From positions 1-6,954 of the forward strand of contig DSDB01000246.1 of the NCBI GenBank assembly GCA_011057845.1: a stretch of 6,954 nt of DNA, read 5' to 3'. Source of the DNA: Phycisphaerales bacterium. GTDB lineage: Bacteria > Planctomycetota > Phycisphaerae > Sedimentisphaerales > Anaerobacaceae. Positions within the stretch are counted from its first letter, which is position 1. Each line of letters starts with the position of its first letter. The notes under the pieces were generated by a model, which worked only from the letters and a program-made list of their open reading frames with translations, was not told where the DNA came from and did not search any database. Positions 1-6,261 of the stretch are shown piece after piece. A program made the translations under genes and the position numbers.

Positions 1-1174
1 ACTCATTGTCAATGTTCTCGGCCACACGTTTGATAAACGCCGCCACCTGCTCGGCCTGCGGTTCCTTGAAGCCCCGCGTTGTGATCGCCGGCGTCCCGAT
101 TCGGACCCCGTTCGGGTTCATCGGCGGGGCGTCATCGCCCGGAATCGTGTTGTAATTCGTCACGATCCTCGCCCGATCCAGGGCCTTGGCCAGCTTCTTG
201 CCCGGGATACCTTTCTTGCGCAGGTCGATCAGCATCAGATGGTTGTCGGTGCCACCGCTGAGCAGGTCAAAACCATGCTCCAGCAGCTTGGCCGCCAGCA
301 CTTTGGCGTTCTTGACGATCTGCCGCGCATAGGCCTGGAATTCCGGCGTATCGGCCTCGGCCATCGCCACCGCGATCGCCGTGACCGTGTGCATGTGCGG
401 CCCCCCCTGCAAGCCCGGAAATACCGCCCGGTCCACCTTCGCCGCGTGCTCGGCCTTGCACAGCAACATGCCCCCGCGCGGCCCGCGGAGCGTCTTGTGC
501 GACGTCGTCGAGACGATGTCGGCGTATGGAACCGGGCTCTTGTGAATCCCCGCTACCACCAGACCGGCTATATGGGCGATATCACTGACATGATAGGCCC
601 CGACCTCCTTGGCAATACTCTCGAATATCTCAAAATCAATCTCTCTGGGATAGGCCGTCGCACCGGAGATAATCACCTTAGGATGGTGTTTCCTGGCCAA
701 TTCCCGGATATGGTCGTAATCCAGCCGACCCGTCGACGGGTTGATCGGATACGACACCGAACGGAAAAACCGGCTGGTGGACGACACCTTCCAGCCGTGC
801 GTCAAGTGCCCCCCGTGAGGCAGTGCCATCCCCATGATCATATCGCCCGGCTCGATCAGCGCCGAATAGGCCGCCAGATTCGCCACCGAACCTGAATACG
901 GCTGGACGTTCGCATGATCGGCCTTGAAGACCTTCTTGGCACGCTCCCGGGCTACCGTCTCGATCAGATCGGTCACCTGTTGGCCCTCGTAGTAGCGCTT
1001 GCCCGGATAGCCCTCGGCGTACTTGTTGGTCAGGCAGCTTCCGCTGGCCTGCATCACCGCCCGCGACACGTAGTTCTCCGACGGGATCAAACGGATACAC
1101 CCGCTCTGCCGGGCCGCCTCCTGCCGAATCAATTCGTATATGGATGGGTCGTACTGCTCAAGAGCCGTCAACAT
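1..1174 (-). CDS. glyA: Serine hydroxymethyltransferase, C-terminus cut by window edge
   Basis: This PLP enzyme of the cytosol converts serine and tetrahydrofolate to glycine and methylene-tetrahydrofolate, the main entry into one-carbon metabolism. I translated the minus strand from the ATG at 1174 and found 391 uninterrupted codons to the left edge; the family is usually about 415 residues, so roughly 25 are missing. Visible motifs in order are the substrate-loop YAEGYPGKRYYEG (about 53-65), QPYSGSVAN, GGHLTHG with H126 (PLP stacking), SDIAHIAGL with D198 and H201, STTSHKTLRGPRGG with the Schiff-base lysine K227, FPGLQGGP, and GVRIGTPAITTRGF with carboxylate-binding R358. QPYSGS replaces the QPHSGS common in bacteria; the tyrosine form is what I recall from eukaryotic enzymes. 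The ATG is supported by a good Shine-Dalgarno. The gene is divergent from the TPR operon. Identity is secure; no frameshift was seen. Confidence 0.97.
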   Translation of the reverse strand, partial: MLTALEQYDPSIYELIRQEAARQSGCIRLIPSENYVSRAVMQASGSCLTNKYAEGYPGKRYYEGQQVTDLIETVARERAKKVFKADHANVQPYSGSVANLAAYSALIEPGDMIMGMALPHGGHLTHGWKVSSTSRFFRSVSYPINPSTGRLDYDHIRELARKHHPKVIISGATAYPREIDFEIFESIAKEVGAYHVSDIAHIAGLVVAGIHKSPVPYADIVSTTSHKTLRGPRGGMLLCKAEHAAKVDRAVFPGLQGGPHMHTVTAIAVAMAEADTPEFQAYARQIVKNAKVLAAKLLEHGFDLLSGGTDNHLMLIDLRKKGIPGKKLAKALDRARIVTNYNTIPGDDAPPMNPNGVRIGTPAITTRGFKEPQAEQVAAFIKRVAENIDNE

Positions 1175-1181
1175 GCCAATA

Positions 1182-1187
1182 TCTCCT
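1182..1187 (-). promoter_or_regulatory. glyA ribosome binding site
   Basis: On the minus strand AGGAGA lies 7 nt before the ATG at 1174. This fixes the glyA start and gives the protein the expected N-terminus (MLTALEQYDPSIYELI), where the family begins with a short helix. Confidence 0.8.
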
Positions 1188-1249
1188 GTTAGCGTGAAAA
1201 AGATGCCAAGTCCACACCCTCCGAGCCCTCCGCCCGAAAATCCCGCCCA

Positions 1250-1279
1250 CTTATAACACAGACCCCACCGGCCCCACAA
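1250..1279 (-). promoter_or_regulatory. Candidate glyA promoter
   Basis: On the minus strand TTGTGG (1279-1274) and TATAAG (1255-1250) are separated by 18 bp, giving a predicted leader of about 70 nt before glyA. The -35 box matches the consensus only in its TTG and in spacing, so this is a tentative call. I recognised no riboswitch in the leader. Confidence 0.33.
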
Positions 1280-1289
1280 TATTTATTTG

Positions 1290-1317
1290 TTGACAAACCC
1301 CTATCCCCTGCTATGAT
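1290..1317 (+). promoter_or_regulatory. Sigma70-type promoter for the TPR-rpsT-rnr operon
   Basis: A perfect TTGACA at 1290-1295 is followed after 16 bp by TATGAT at 1312-1317, with an overlapping GATAAT at 1315-1320 as an alternative -10 at 19 bp. It lies in an AT-rich island that contrasts with the GC-rich surroundings. Transcription would start near 1324, leaving a 5' leader of about 70 nt before the ATG at 1394. Because the gaps downstream are short and lack clear promoters or terminators, it could drive all three rightward genes. Confidence 0.62.
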
Positions 1318-1393
1318 AATGGACTAATACTATGATCTGGTATTCGGTGGGCAATTGTGTTAGCCAGAGGACAGTCCCGGTTCGATTTGCGTA

Positions 1394-3415
1394 ATGGCCG
1401 AACCCCTTTTAGAAAAAGCAAGACAAGCCGCTCAATCCGACGACTTCGATGCCGCTATCGAGTTGTTCCTTCAGGCGTTGCGCGCGGACCCGGAGAGCGT
1501 CGCGGCGCACATTGAGCTGCGCGACGCCGCCCTGGCTCGCCGCCAGAAGGGCGGCATAGGCCCGACCGAGGAAGACAAGAGGCGTCTCAACCGTTCCCAT
1601 ACCCCCCTCGAACGGCTGTTGGACGCCGAATTCCTCCTGGCCCGCGACCCCAACCACCTGCCCTACGCCGAGGCCATGCTCCGGGCGGCCGTCGACGCGA
1701 AATATGCCAAATCCGTGCGATGGATCGGCGACCTCATGTTCCTGGCCAATAACAACGCCCGCAAGCCATCCCTGGCCCTGTACCTTCTACTCAAGGACGC
1801 CTACGCGGCTGTCGGGCACTATGACCGTGCTGTCGCCGCATGCCAGCGGGCCAAGAAACTCCAACCGGAAGACCGCCGACTCACCGAGGACCTCCGCACC
1901 CTCACGACAAAACTGCGAGCCGCCGGGCGAGGGCAACCGGCCTCAGACCTCGACGAACAGGGGTCGCTCTCCGACGTCGACCACACCACCGAACTGGCCG
2001 CCGCCGATCCGACGGCCGACGGCCCGTCACCCGAGGACATCGAGAAGGCCGCCACATTCTTCGAAAAAGCCCGAAAGACCGCCGAGACAGGAAACTTCGA
2101 TTATGCCATCGAGATGTACCTCGAAGGCCTCAAACTGGCCCCCGATGCACTCGAACAGGGCCATTTGCCCCTCTGTGAGCTGGCCCTCAAACGTCAGTCC
2201 AAGGGCGGCAAGAAGCCCTCGATGATGGAAAGAGTCAAGAGACTCGGCGGAAAGACCCCTCTCGAACAGATGCTCAACGCCGAGTACCTCTTCGCCAAGG
2301 ATCCCGCCCATTTGCCCTATGCCGAGTCAATGCTTGAAGCCGCCGTCGCCGCCGGGCTCAACAAAACCGCCGGTTGGCTGGCGAACCTCGTTTTTCAGAC
2401 CAACAACGCCGCGGCCAAGCCCTCGCTCAAGACCTACAAGCTGCTCAAGGACGTCTACCGGCGGCTGGGACAGTTCGATAAGGCCCTGGCCGCCTGCCAA
2501 AGGGCCCGCCAGATCAAGCCGAACGACCCCGACCTGGCGGAGGACTTCAAGTTCCTCTCGGCCGAGCTGACCATGGCCCGCGGCCACTATGACAAGGAAG
2601 GCGACTTCCGCAACTCTATCAAGGACCGAGATCAACAGGAGCAGCTCCAGTCTCAGCAGGGAGTCGTTAAGAGCCAGGATTATCGGGCCTTAGCCGTCGA
2701 AACCGCCCGTAAGAAGCTCATCGAAGACCCCTCCCTGCCCAAGAACATCCTCAACCTGGCCGATGCACTGTCCGAGGTGGGCGCCGAAAAGGCCGCCAAC
2801 GAGGCCGTTGCCCTCCTGGAAGACTCCTACCACGACACCGACAACTTCACTTTCAAGCAGCGGGCCGGCGAACTGAAGATCAAGCAGATTCGCCGCGGCA
2901 TCCGACAGGCCAAGTCCGCCCTAGCCAAGCATCCGGACAACGGCGCCGCACGCAATCGCCTCAAGGAACTCACCGCCCTGCTCAATACCGTCGAGCTCGA
3001 GCACTACCGCCTCTGCAGCGAGAACTACCCCACCGACCTTCGCCTCAAGTATGAGCACGCCCTGCGGCTGGTCCGCCTCGGCCAGTATGACCAGGCCATC
3101 CCCCTGCTGCAAGAGGCCCAGCGGGAGCCCGGCCACAAGATCTCCGCCATGAACCAGATCGGCCTGTGTTTCTTCCTCAAGGGCTGGCACACCGACGCCG
3201 TCGACGTCTTTGCCCAGGCGGTTGACGCCCACGAAATACCCGATGATGCCATGGCCAAGGAATTACGTTATAATCTGGCCCGAGCCTATGAAGAAAAGGG
3301 CGAACTCGACAAGGCCCTCGAGTCCTACCGCAAGGTCGCCCATCTCGATTTCGCCTACAAAGACATCAGCAAACGTATAGAAGACATAAGAAACAGCGGT
3401 TCGAAACCAACCTAG
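1394..3415 (+). CDS. Large soluble TPR protein with duplicated module
   Basis: This 673-aa protein of unknown specific function has no signal peptide or membrane segment, so it is probably cytosolic. Residues 5-174 and 222-392 are two copies of one module, about 45% identical by hand alignment with a single one-residue indel. Each copy opens with a TPR-like pair (EKARxxAExxxFDxAIExxLxGL), then carries TPLEQ/ER, DPxHLPYAExML, NNxxxKPS and a second TPR-like stretch ending in DKALAACQRA. An acidic linker (about 175-215) separates them. A charged Gln-rich stretch follows at about 396-427. The C-terminus has three more TPR-like units (about 549-582, 583-618, 622-652). TPRs are protein-protein docking repeats, so a scaffold role is likely. 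The start is the first ATG of the frame; it has no good Shine-Dalgarno (only AGAGGA about 25 nt upstream). It resembles conserved planctomycete TPR proteins I recall, but no function is established for it. Confidence 0.88.
   Translation: MAEPLLEKARQAAQSDDFDAAIELFLQALRADPESVAAHIELRDAALARRQKGGIGPTEEDKRRLNRSHTPLERLLDAEFLLARDPNHLPYAEAMLRAAVDAKYAKSVRWIGDLMFLANNNARKPSLALYLLLKDAYAAVGHYDRAVAACQRAKKLQPEDRRLTEDLRTLTTKLRAAGRGQPASDLDEQGSLSDVDHTTELAAADPTADGPSPEDIEKAATFFEKARKTAETGNFDYAIEMYLEGLKLAPDALEQGHLPLCELALKRQSKGGKKPSMMERVKRLGGKTPLEQMLNAEYLFAKDPAHLPYAESMLEAAVAAGLNKTAGWLANLVFQTNNAAAKPSLKTYKLLKDVYRRLGQFDKALAACQRARQIKPNDPDLAEDFKFLSAELTMARGHYDKEGDFRNSIKDRDQQEQLQSQQGVVKSQDYRALAVETARKKLIEDPSLPKNILNLADALSEVGAEKAANEAVALLEDSYHDTDNFTFKQRAGELKIKQIRRGIRQAKSALAKHPDNGAARNRLKELTALLNTVELEHYRLCSENYPTDLRLKYEHALRLVRLGQYDQAIPLLQEAQREPGHKISAMNQIGLCFFLKGWHTDAVDVFAQAVDAHEIPDDAMAKELRYNLARAYEEKGELDKALESYRKVAHLDFAYKDISKRIEDIRNSGSKPT
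1406..2569 (+). other. Tandemly duplicated protein module (two copies)
   Basis: Copy 1 spans 1406-1915 and copy 2 spans 2057-2569 within the TPR protein gene, joined by an acidic linker. The best conserved blocks are DPxHLPYAE and ACQRA, whereas the segment after GG (about residues 55-64 and 272-281) diverges almost completely. The copies no longer look alike as long exact DNA repeats, so the duplication is old. Confidence 0.85.
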
Positions 3416-3445
3416 TATTCACAGACCATACTATATTGCTGTATC

Positions 3446-3450
3446 AGGAG
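3446..3450 (+). promoter_or_regulatory. rpsT ribosome binding site fixing a GTG start
   Basis: AGGAG lies exactly 6 nt before GTG at 3457. This decides the rpsT start: an in-frame TTG at 3436 lies upstream, but starting there would place the Shine-Dalgarno inside the coding region and add residues absent from S20 proteins. Confidence 0.88.
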
Positions 3451-3456
3451 AAACAC

Positions 3457-3732
3457 GTGGCACATTCGTTATCAGCCAGGAAGCGCGTCCGACAGAACGC
3501 CAAACGAAGAGTTATCAACCGGGCCCGCAAGAGCCAGGTCAAGACACAGATCAAGCGGTTTGAGGACGCCCTTTCGACGGCCGAACCGCAGGCCGCCGAG
3601 CAGCAGTACCGTCTGCTCGCCAGGAAACTCGACAAGACCGCGGCCACCAGCACCATGCACAAAAAAACGGCCGCCCGAAAGAAATCCCGGTTGGCGAAAA
3701 AACTCAACGCCATCAAGGCCAAGCATGCCTGA
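3457..3732 (+). CDS. rpsT: 30S ribosomal protein S20
   Basis: S20 binds 16S rRNA early in 30S assembly as a long three-helix bundle. The product is 91 aa, close to the usual 85-90, and is very basic with many Lys, Arg and Ala. From the GTG it reads MAHSLSARKRVRQNAKRR, matching the family's N-terminal MANxxSAxKRxRQxxKRR pattern. The C-terminal block MHKKTAARKKSRLAKKLN corresponds to the conserved IHxNxAARxKSRLAKK motif. It lies 41 bp after the TPR gene and its stop overlaps the rnr start by 8 bp, so it is part of one transcription unit. A non-AUG start is also used by E. coli rpsT (UUG), where it takes part in autoregulation; whether the GTG does so here is unknown. Confidence 0.96.
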   Translation: MAHSLSARKRVRQNAKRRVINRARKSQVKTQIKRFEDALSTAEPQAAEQQYRLLARKLDKTAATSTMHKKTAARKKSRLAKKLNAIKAKHA

Positions 3733-5992
3733 AATCTACAAACAGCGAATTCTAAAACTCCTCAAGCACCAGGACTACGAGCCCGTCAAGATCAACCGCC
3801 TCGCCCAGAACCTCGGCGTCGGTTCCGAAGACTACCCCCAATTCAAGGAGGCCTTCGACCAACTCCGAGGCGCCGGCCACGTCATCATCGGCCACGGCAA
3901 TCTGGTCACGCTGCCGGCCCTGACCGGCCGCATCGTCGGGCGGTTCCGAGCCAACCCCAGGGGCTTCGGCTTCATCACCACCCTCGAGCCCACCGCCCAC
4001 GGCGACCTCTTCGTACCCCCCGAAGCCACCGCCGACGCCATGACCGGCGACATTGTCATGGCCAAGGTCGTCAAGAAGGGCCAACGCGCCGGCCAGAGCC
4101 GGCTGGTCGGACAGATCGTCCAGATCCTCGAACGCGCCTGCGACCGCTGCGTCGGCACGCTCTCGCAGCACCCGGAAGGCTGGCTCGTCCAGCCCGACGG
4201 CAACGCATTCGTCGAGCCCATCGCCGTCGACGACGTGGCCGCCAAGGGCGCCCGCGAGAAGGACAAGGTCGTCGTCGAAATCACCTCCTACCCCACCGAC
4301 AAATACATCGCCCGCGGTGTCATCATCCAGGTCCTCGGCCGGGCGGGCCATTACGACACCGAGGTCCTCTCCGTCGTCCAGCGTTTCCACCTGCCGACCG
4401 AATTCGACGCCGAGTGCCTCAACCAGGCCCGAACCGCCGCCCATGCCTTCAAGCCCGAGAGCATCACCGACCGCGAGAACATCTCGGCCAAGACCATCAT
4501 CACCATCGACCCGCCCGACGCCAAGGACTTCGACGACGCCATCAGCCTCGAACGGACCGCCGACGGCAAGTGGCTGCTCGGCGTCCACATCGCCGATGTC
4601 AGCGGCTTTGTCAGCCCCGACTCCCCGCTCGACATCGAAGCCCGAAAACGCGGCAACAGCATTTACCTGCCCGCCAAGACCATCCCCATGCTGCCGGAGG
4701 TCCTCAGCAACGGCGTCTGCTCGCTCCAGCCCGACCAGCCCCGACTGGCCAAGAGCGCCTACATCACCTACGACGACCGCGGCAAGGTCGTCACCACCCG
4801 CTTCGCCAACAGCATCATCCGCTCGACGCAACGCCTGACCTACCTCCAGGCCGATGCCGCCCTCAAGGGCCACACCAAGGACCTGCCCGCCTCCGTCATT
4901 ACGCTGCTCAAGGACATGGAGCACCTCAGCCGCATCATTGAGACCCGCCGCCGCGACCAGGGCATGATCCACCTGGACCTGCCCGAGACCGAACTGGTTA
5001 TGGACGACGCCGGCCGCGTCACCGACGCCCGCCCCGCCGACACCAGCTACCCCCACACCATCATCGAGATGTTCATGGTCGAGGCCAACGAGGCCGTTGC
5101 CCGACTCATCGACCGCCTCGACATCCCCTTCCTGCGCCGCATCCACCCCGAGCCCGACGCCCTGACGTTGCGCAATCTCGCCATGCTCGTCCGCTCCTTC
5201 GGCCTGACCCTGCCGCGAACCCCCACCCGCAAATCGATCCAGGACCTGCTGGCGGCCGTCAAGGACGCCGACGCATCCCTGGCCGTCAACCTGGCCGTCC
5301 TGCGCTCCTTCGAGAAAGCCCGCTACGCCCCACAGCACATCGGCCACTACGCACTGGCCTCCACGCACTACTGCCACTTCACCAGCCCCATCCGCCGCTA
5401 CGCCGACCTCACCGTCCACCGCATCCTCGACCTTTATGTCCGCGGCAAGACCGACCGCGCCAAGCAGATTGCCGCCGGACAGAACCTCGCCGAGATCGGC
5501 TCGCACATCTCCTTCACCGAGCAGCGCGCCACCGACGCCGAGCGCGAACTGACCACGGTGCTGGTCCTGCAGTTGCTCAGCAAGCGCATCGGGTCGAAGG
5601 TCCGCGGGGTCGTCACCGGCGTCACCAGCTTCGGCCTCTTCCTCCAGTGCCGCAAATTCGGCGTCGAGGGCCTCGTGCAGCTTGCGGACCTCGGGCCCGA
5701 TGAATGGAAATACGACGCCCGCTCCCAGTGCGTCATCGGCCGCCGCTCCAACAAGACCGTCCGCCTCGGCCAGGCCTTGGACGTCGCCATCACGTCCGTC
5801 GACATCCCGGCCCGAAAGCTCAACTTCACGCCTCTCGAACCCCTCGTGACCGCCGAACAGATCCGCAGGGCCGGGCCCTCGGCCCCCCGCGAACCCAAAC
5901 CCGACCCAAAAGGCGCCGCCAAAGATAAATCCCGCCGCCATCCCGGCAAAAGACCCCGCACCCAGAAACGCAACGCCCGCCGTCGCAAGTAG
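3725..5992 (+). CDS. rnr: Ribonuclease R (RNB-family 3'-5' exoribonuclease)
   Basis: RNase R degrades structured RNA, including rRNA and mRNA decay intermediates, processively from the 3' end in the cytosol. The 755-aa product has the full architecture: winged-helix region 1-64, cold-shock domain 1 from about 65 with RGFGFI at 79-84, a second cold-shock domain to about 205, RNB catalytic domain about 250-590, S1 domain about 622-706, and an Arg/Lys/Pro-rich tail 707-755. The metal-binding aspartates in IDPPDAKDFDDA are all present (D262, D268, D270, D271). The GHYALASTHYCHFTSPIRRY block at 540-559 is canonical. The ATG at 3725 sits within the rpsT end and precedes the expected N-terminus; the frame is open further upstream inside rpsT, but that sequence is low-complexity shadow. 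A weak AAGG precedes the ATG, so translational coupling to rpsT is likely. The basic tail parallels the Lys-rich tail of E. coli RNase R, used in ribosome and trans-translation contacts. Confidence 0.96.
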   Translation: MPEIYKQRILKLLKHQDYEPVKINRLAQNLGVGSEDYPQFKEAFDQLRGAGHVIIGHGNLVTLPALTGRIVGRFRANPRGFGFITTLEPTAHGDLFVPPEATADAMTGDIVMAKVVKKGQRAGQSRLVGQIVQILERACDRCVGTLSQHPEGWLVQPDGNAFVEPIAVDDVAAKGAREKDKVVVEITSYPTDKYIARGVIIQVLGRAGHYDTEVLSVVQRFHLPTEFDAECLNQARTAAHAFKPESITDRENISAKTIITIDPPDAKDFDDAISLERTADGKWLLGVHIADVSGFVSPDSPLDIEARKRGNSIYLPAKTIPMLPEVLSNGVCSLQPDQPRLAKSAYITYDDRGKVVTTRFANSIIRSTQRLTYLQADAALKGHTKDLPASVITLLKDMEHLSRIIETRRRDQGMIHLDLPETELVMDDAGRVTDARPADTSYPHTIIEMFMVEANEAVARLIDRLDIPFLRRIHPEPDALTLRNLAMLVRSFGLTLPRTPTRKSIQDLLAAVKDADASLAVNLAVLRSFEKARYAPQHIGHYALASTHYCHFTSPIRRYADLTVHRILDLYVRGKTDRAKQIAAGQNLAEIGSHISFTEQRATDAERELTTVLVLQLLSKRIGSKVRGVVTGVTSFGLFLQCRKFGVEGLVQLADLGPDEWKYDARSQCVIGRRSNKTVRLGQALDVAITSVDIPARKLNFTPLEPLVTAEQIRRAGPSAPREPKPDPKGAAKDKSRRHPGKRPRTQKRNARRRK

Positions 5993-6013
5993 CAAACCCG
6001 CCCCGGCGCCTTT

Positions 6014-6066
6014 GCCCCGCTCAAGCCAACCGTCCCCGACCGTCGCCATATCGGGCACAGCGGGGC
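6014..6066. other. Nested inverted repeat downstream of rnr
   Basis: Perfect 8-bp arms GCCCCGCT (6014-6021) and AGCGGGGC (6059-6066) enclose a second pair CCCGA (6035-6039) and TCGGG (6051-6055) with an 11-nt loop. It begins 22 bp after the rnr stop, a suitable place for an mRNA 3'-end structure. No T-tract follows on the plus strand, so it is not a canonical intrinsic terminator. In DNA this GC-rich, chance pairing is possible. Confidence 0.3.
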
Positions 6067-6103
6067 ATCCCACCCTCCAGACACGGCCGGACACATGCCA
6101 CGG

Positions 6104-6143
6104 CACTGTCATGCCAAACCCGACACTGTAATGCTCAGCGAAC
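6104..6143. repeat. Imperfect 20-bp-period direct repeat
   Basis: CACTGTCATGCC at 6104-6115 recurs as CACTGTAATGCT at 6124-6135, 10 of 12 bases identical and spaced exactly 20 bp. The second copy continues into CAGCGAACGAA, which recalls the TCATTCTGAGCGAA-type text seen dispersed between genes in many bacterial genomes. That resemblance is from memory and not proven here. Confidence 0.4.
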
Positions 6144-6176
6144 GAACCAGAAAAACCAGCCGCCCTACACCCCAAC

Positions 6177-6218
6177 ATCCGTGTGAATCTGTGTCAAAAA
6201 GACCTCGCCAATCCGTGT
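6177..6218. repeat. Three copies of degenerate octamer ATCYGTGT
   Basis: ATCCGTGT (6177-6184), ATCTGTGT (6187-6194) and ATCCGTGT (6211-6218) lie in the same orientation at start spacings of 10 and 24 bp. The text resembles dispersed non-coding repeats of the AATCTGTGT kind that I have seen between genes in several phyla. Function unknown; the third copy falls in the loop of the candidate terminator. Confidence 0.5.
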
Positions 6219-6233
6219 CCACCCAAAAGGTCT
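6196..6233 (-). terminator. Candidate intrinsic terminator of the sulfatase gene
   Basis: Read on the minus strand, AGACCT (6233-6228) pairs perfectly with AGGTCT (6205-6200) across a 22-nt loop and is followed by TTTT (6199-6196), starting about 29 nt after the sulfatase stop codon. Position and T-tract fit an intrinsic terminator, but the 6-bp stem and long loop make it weak. Confidence 0.4.
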
Positions 6234-6243
6234 ACGGCCCTGC

Positions 6244-6261
6244 GTCGTGAGTCGTGAGTCG
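6244..6261. repeat. Heptamer tandem repeat abutting a stop codon
   Basis: GTCGTGA occurs twice head to tail (6244-6250, 6251-6257) and continues as GTCG to 6261, directly adjoining the sulfatase stop codon (6264-6262). It has the same 7-bp period as the tract at 6780-6800 inside the gene. Confidence 0.6.

Noticed and set aside
239..895. A 218-codon plus-strand open frame within glyA
   Set aside because: It is antisense to verified SHMT motifs, and its product is Arg/His-rich with no family resemblance.
3432..3437. TATATT as a -10 box for an rpsT promoter
   Set aside because: No -35-like hexamer lies 15-19 bp upstream, and the transcript would start almost on the Shine-Dalgarno.
3436..3456. 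TTG at 3436 as rpsT start
   Set aside because: It would place the strong AGGAG inside the coding region; the GTG at 3457 has ideal spacing and gives the canonical S20 N-terminus.
3560..3724. Upstream extension of rnr to an ATG at 3560
   Set aside because: The 55 extra residues are rpsT read in another frame (Pro/Arg/Ser-rich), and the conserved RNase R N-terminus begins at the ATG at 3725.
4053..4838. Several plus- and minus-strand open frames of 60-260 codons within rnr and the TPR gene
   Set aside because: All are out-of-frame or antisense readings with Ser/Pro/Arg/Thr-rich or Gly/Val-rich composition typical of GC-rich shadows.
3752..6178. An 808-codon open frame on the minus strand covering all of rnr
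   Set aside because: It is antisense to a clear RNase R gene. Its product is a monotonous Gly/Val/Ala/Asp/Leu sequence with no recognisable domain. High third-position C in rnr removes stop codons from this antisense frame, which explains its length.
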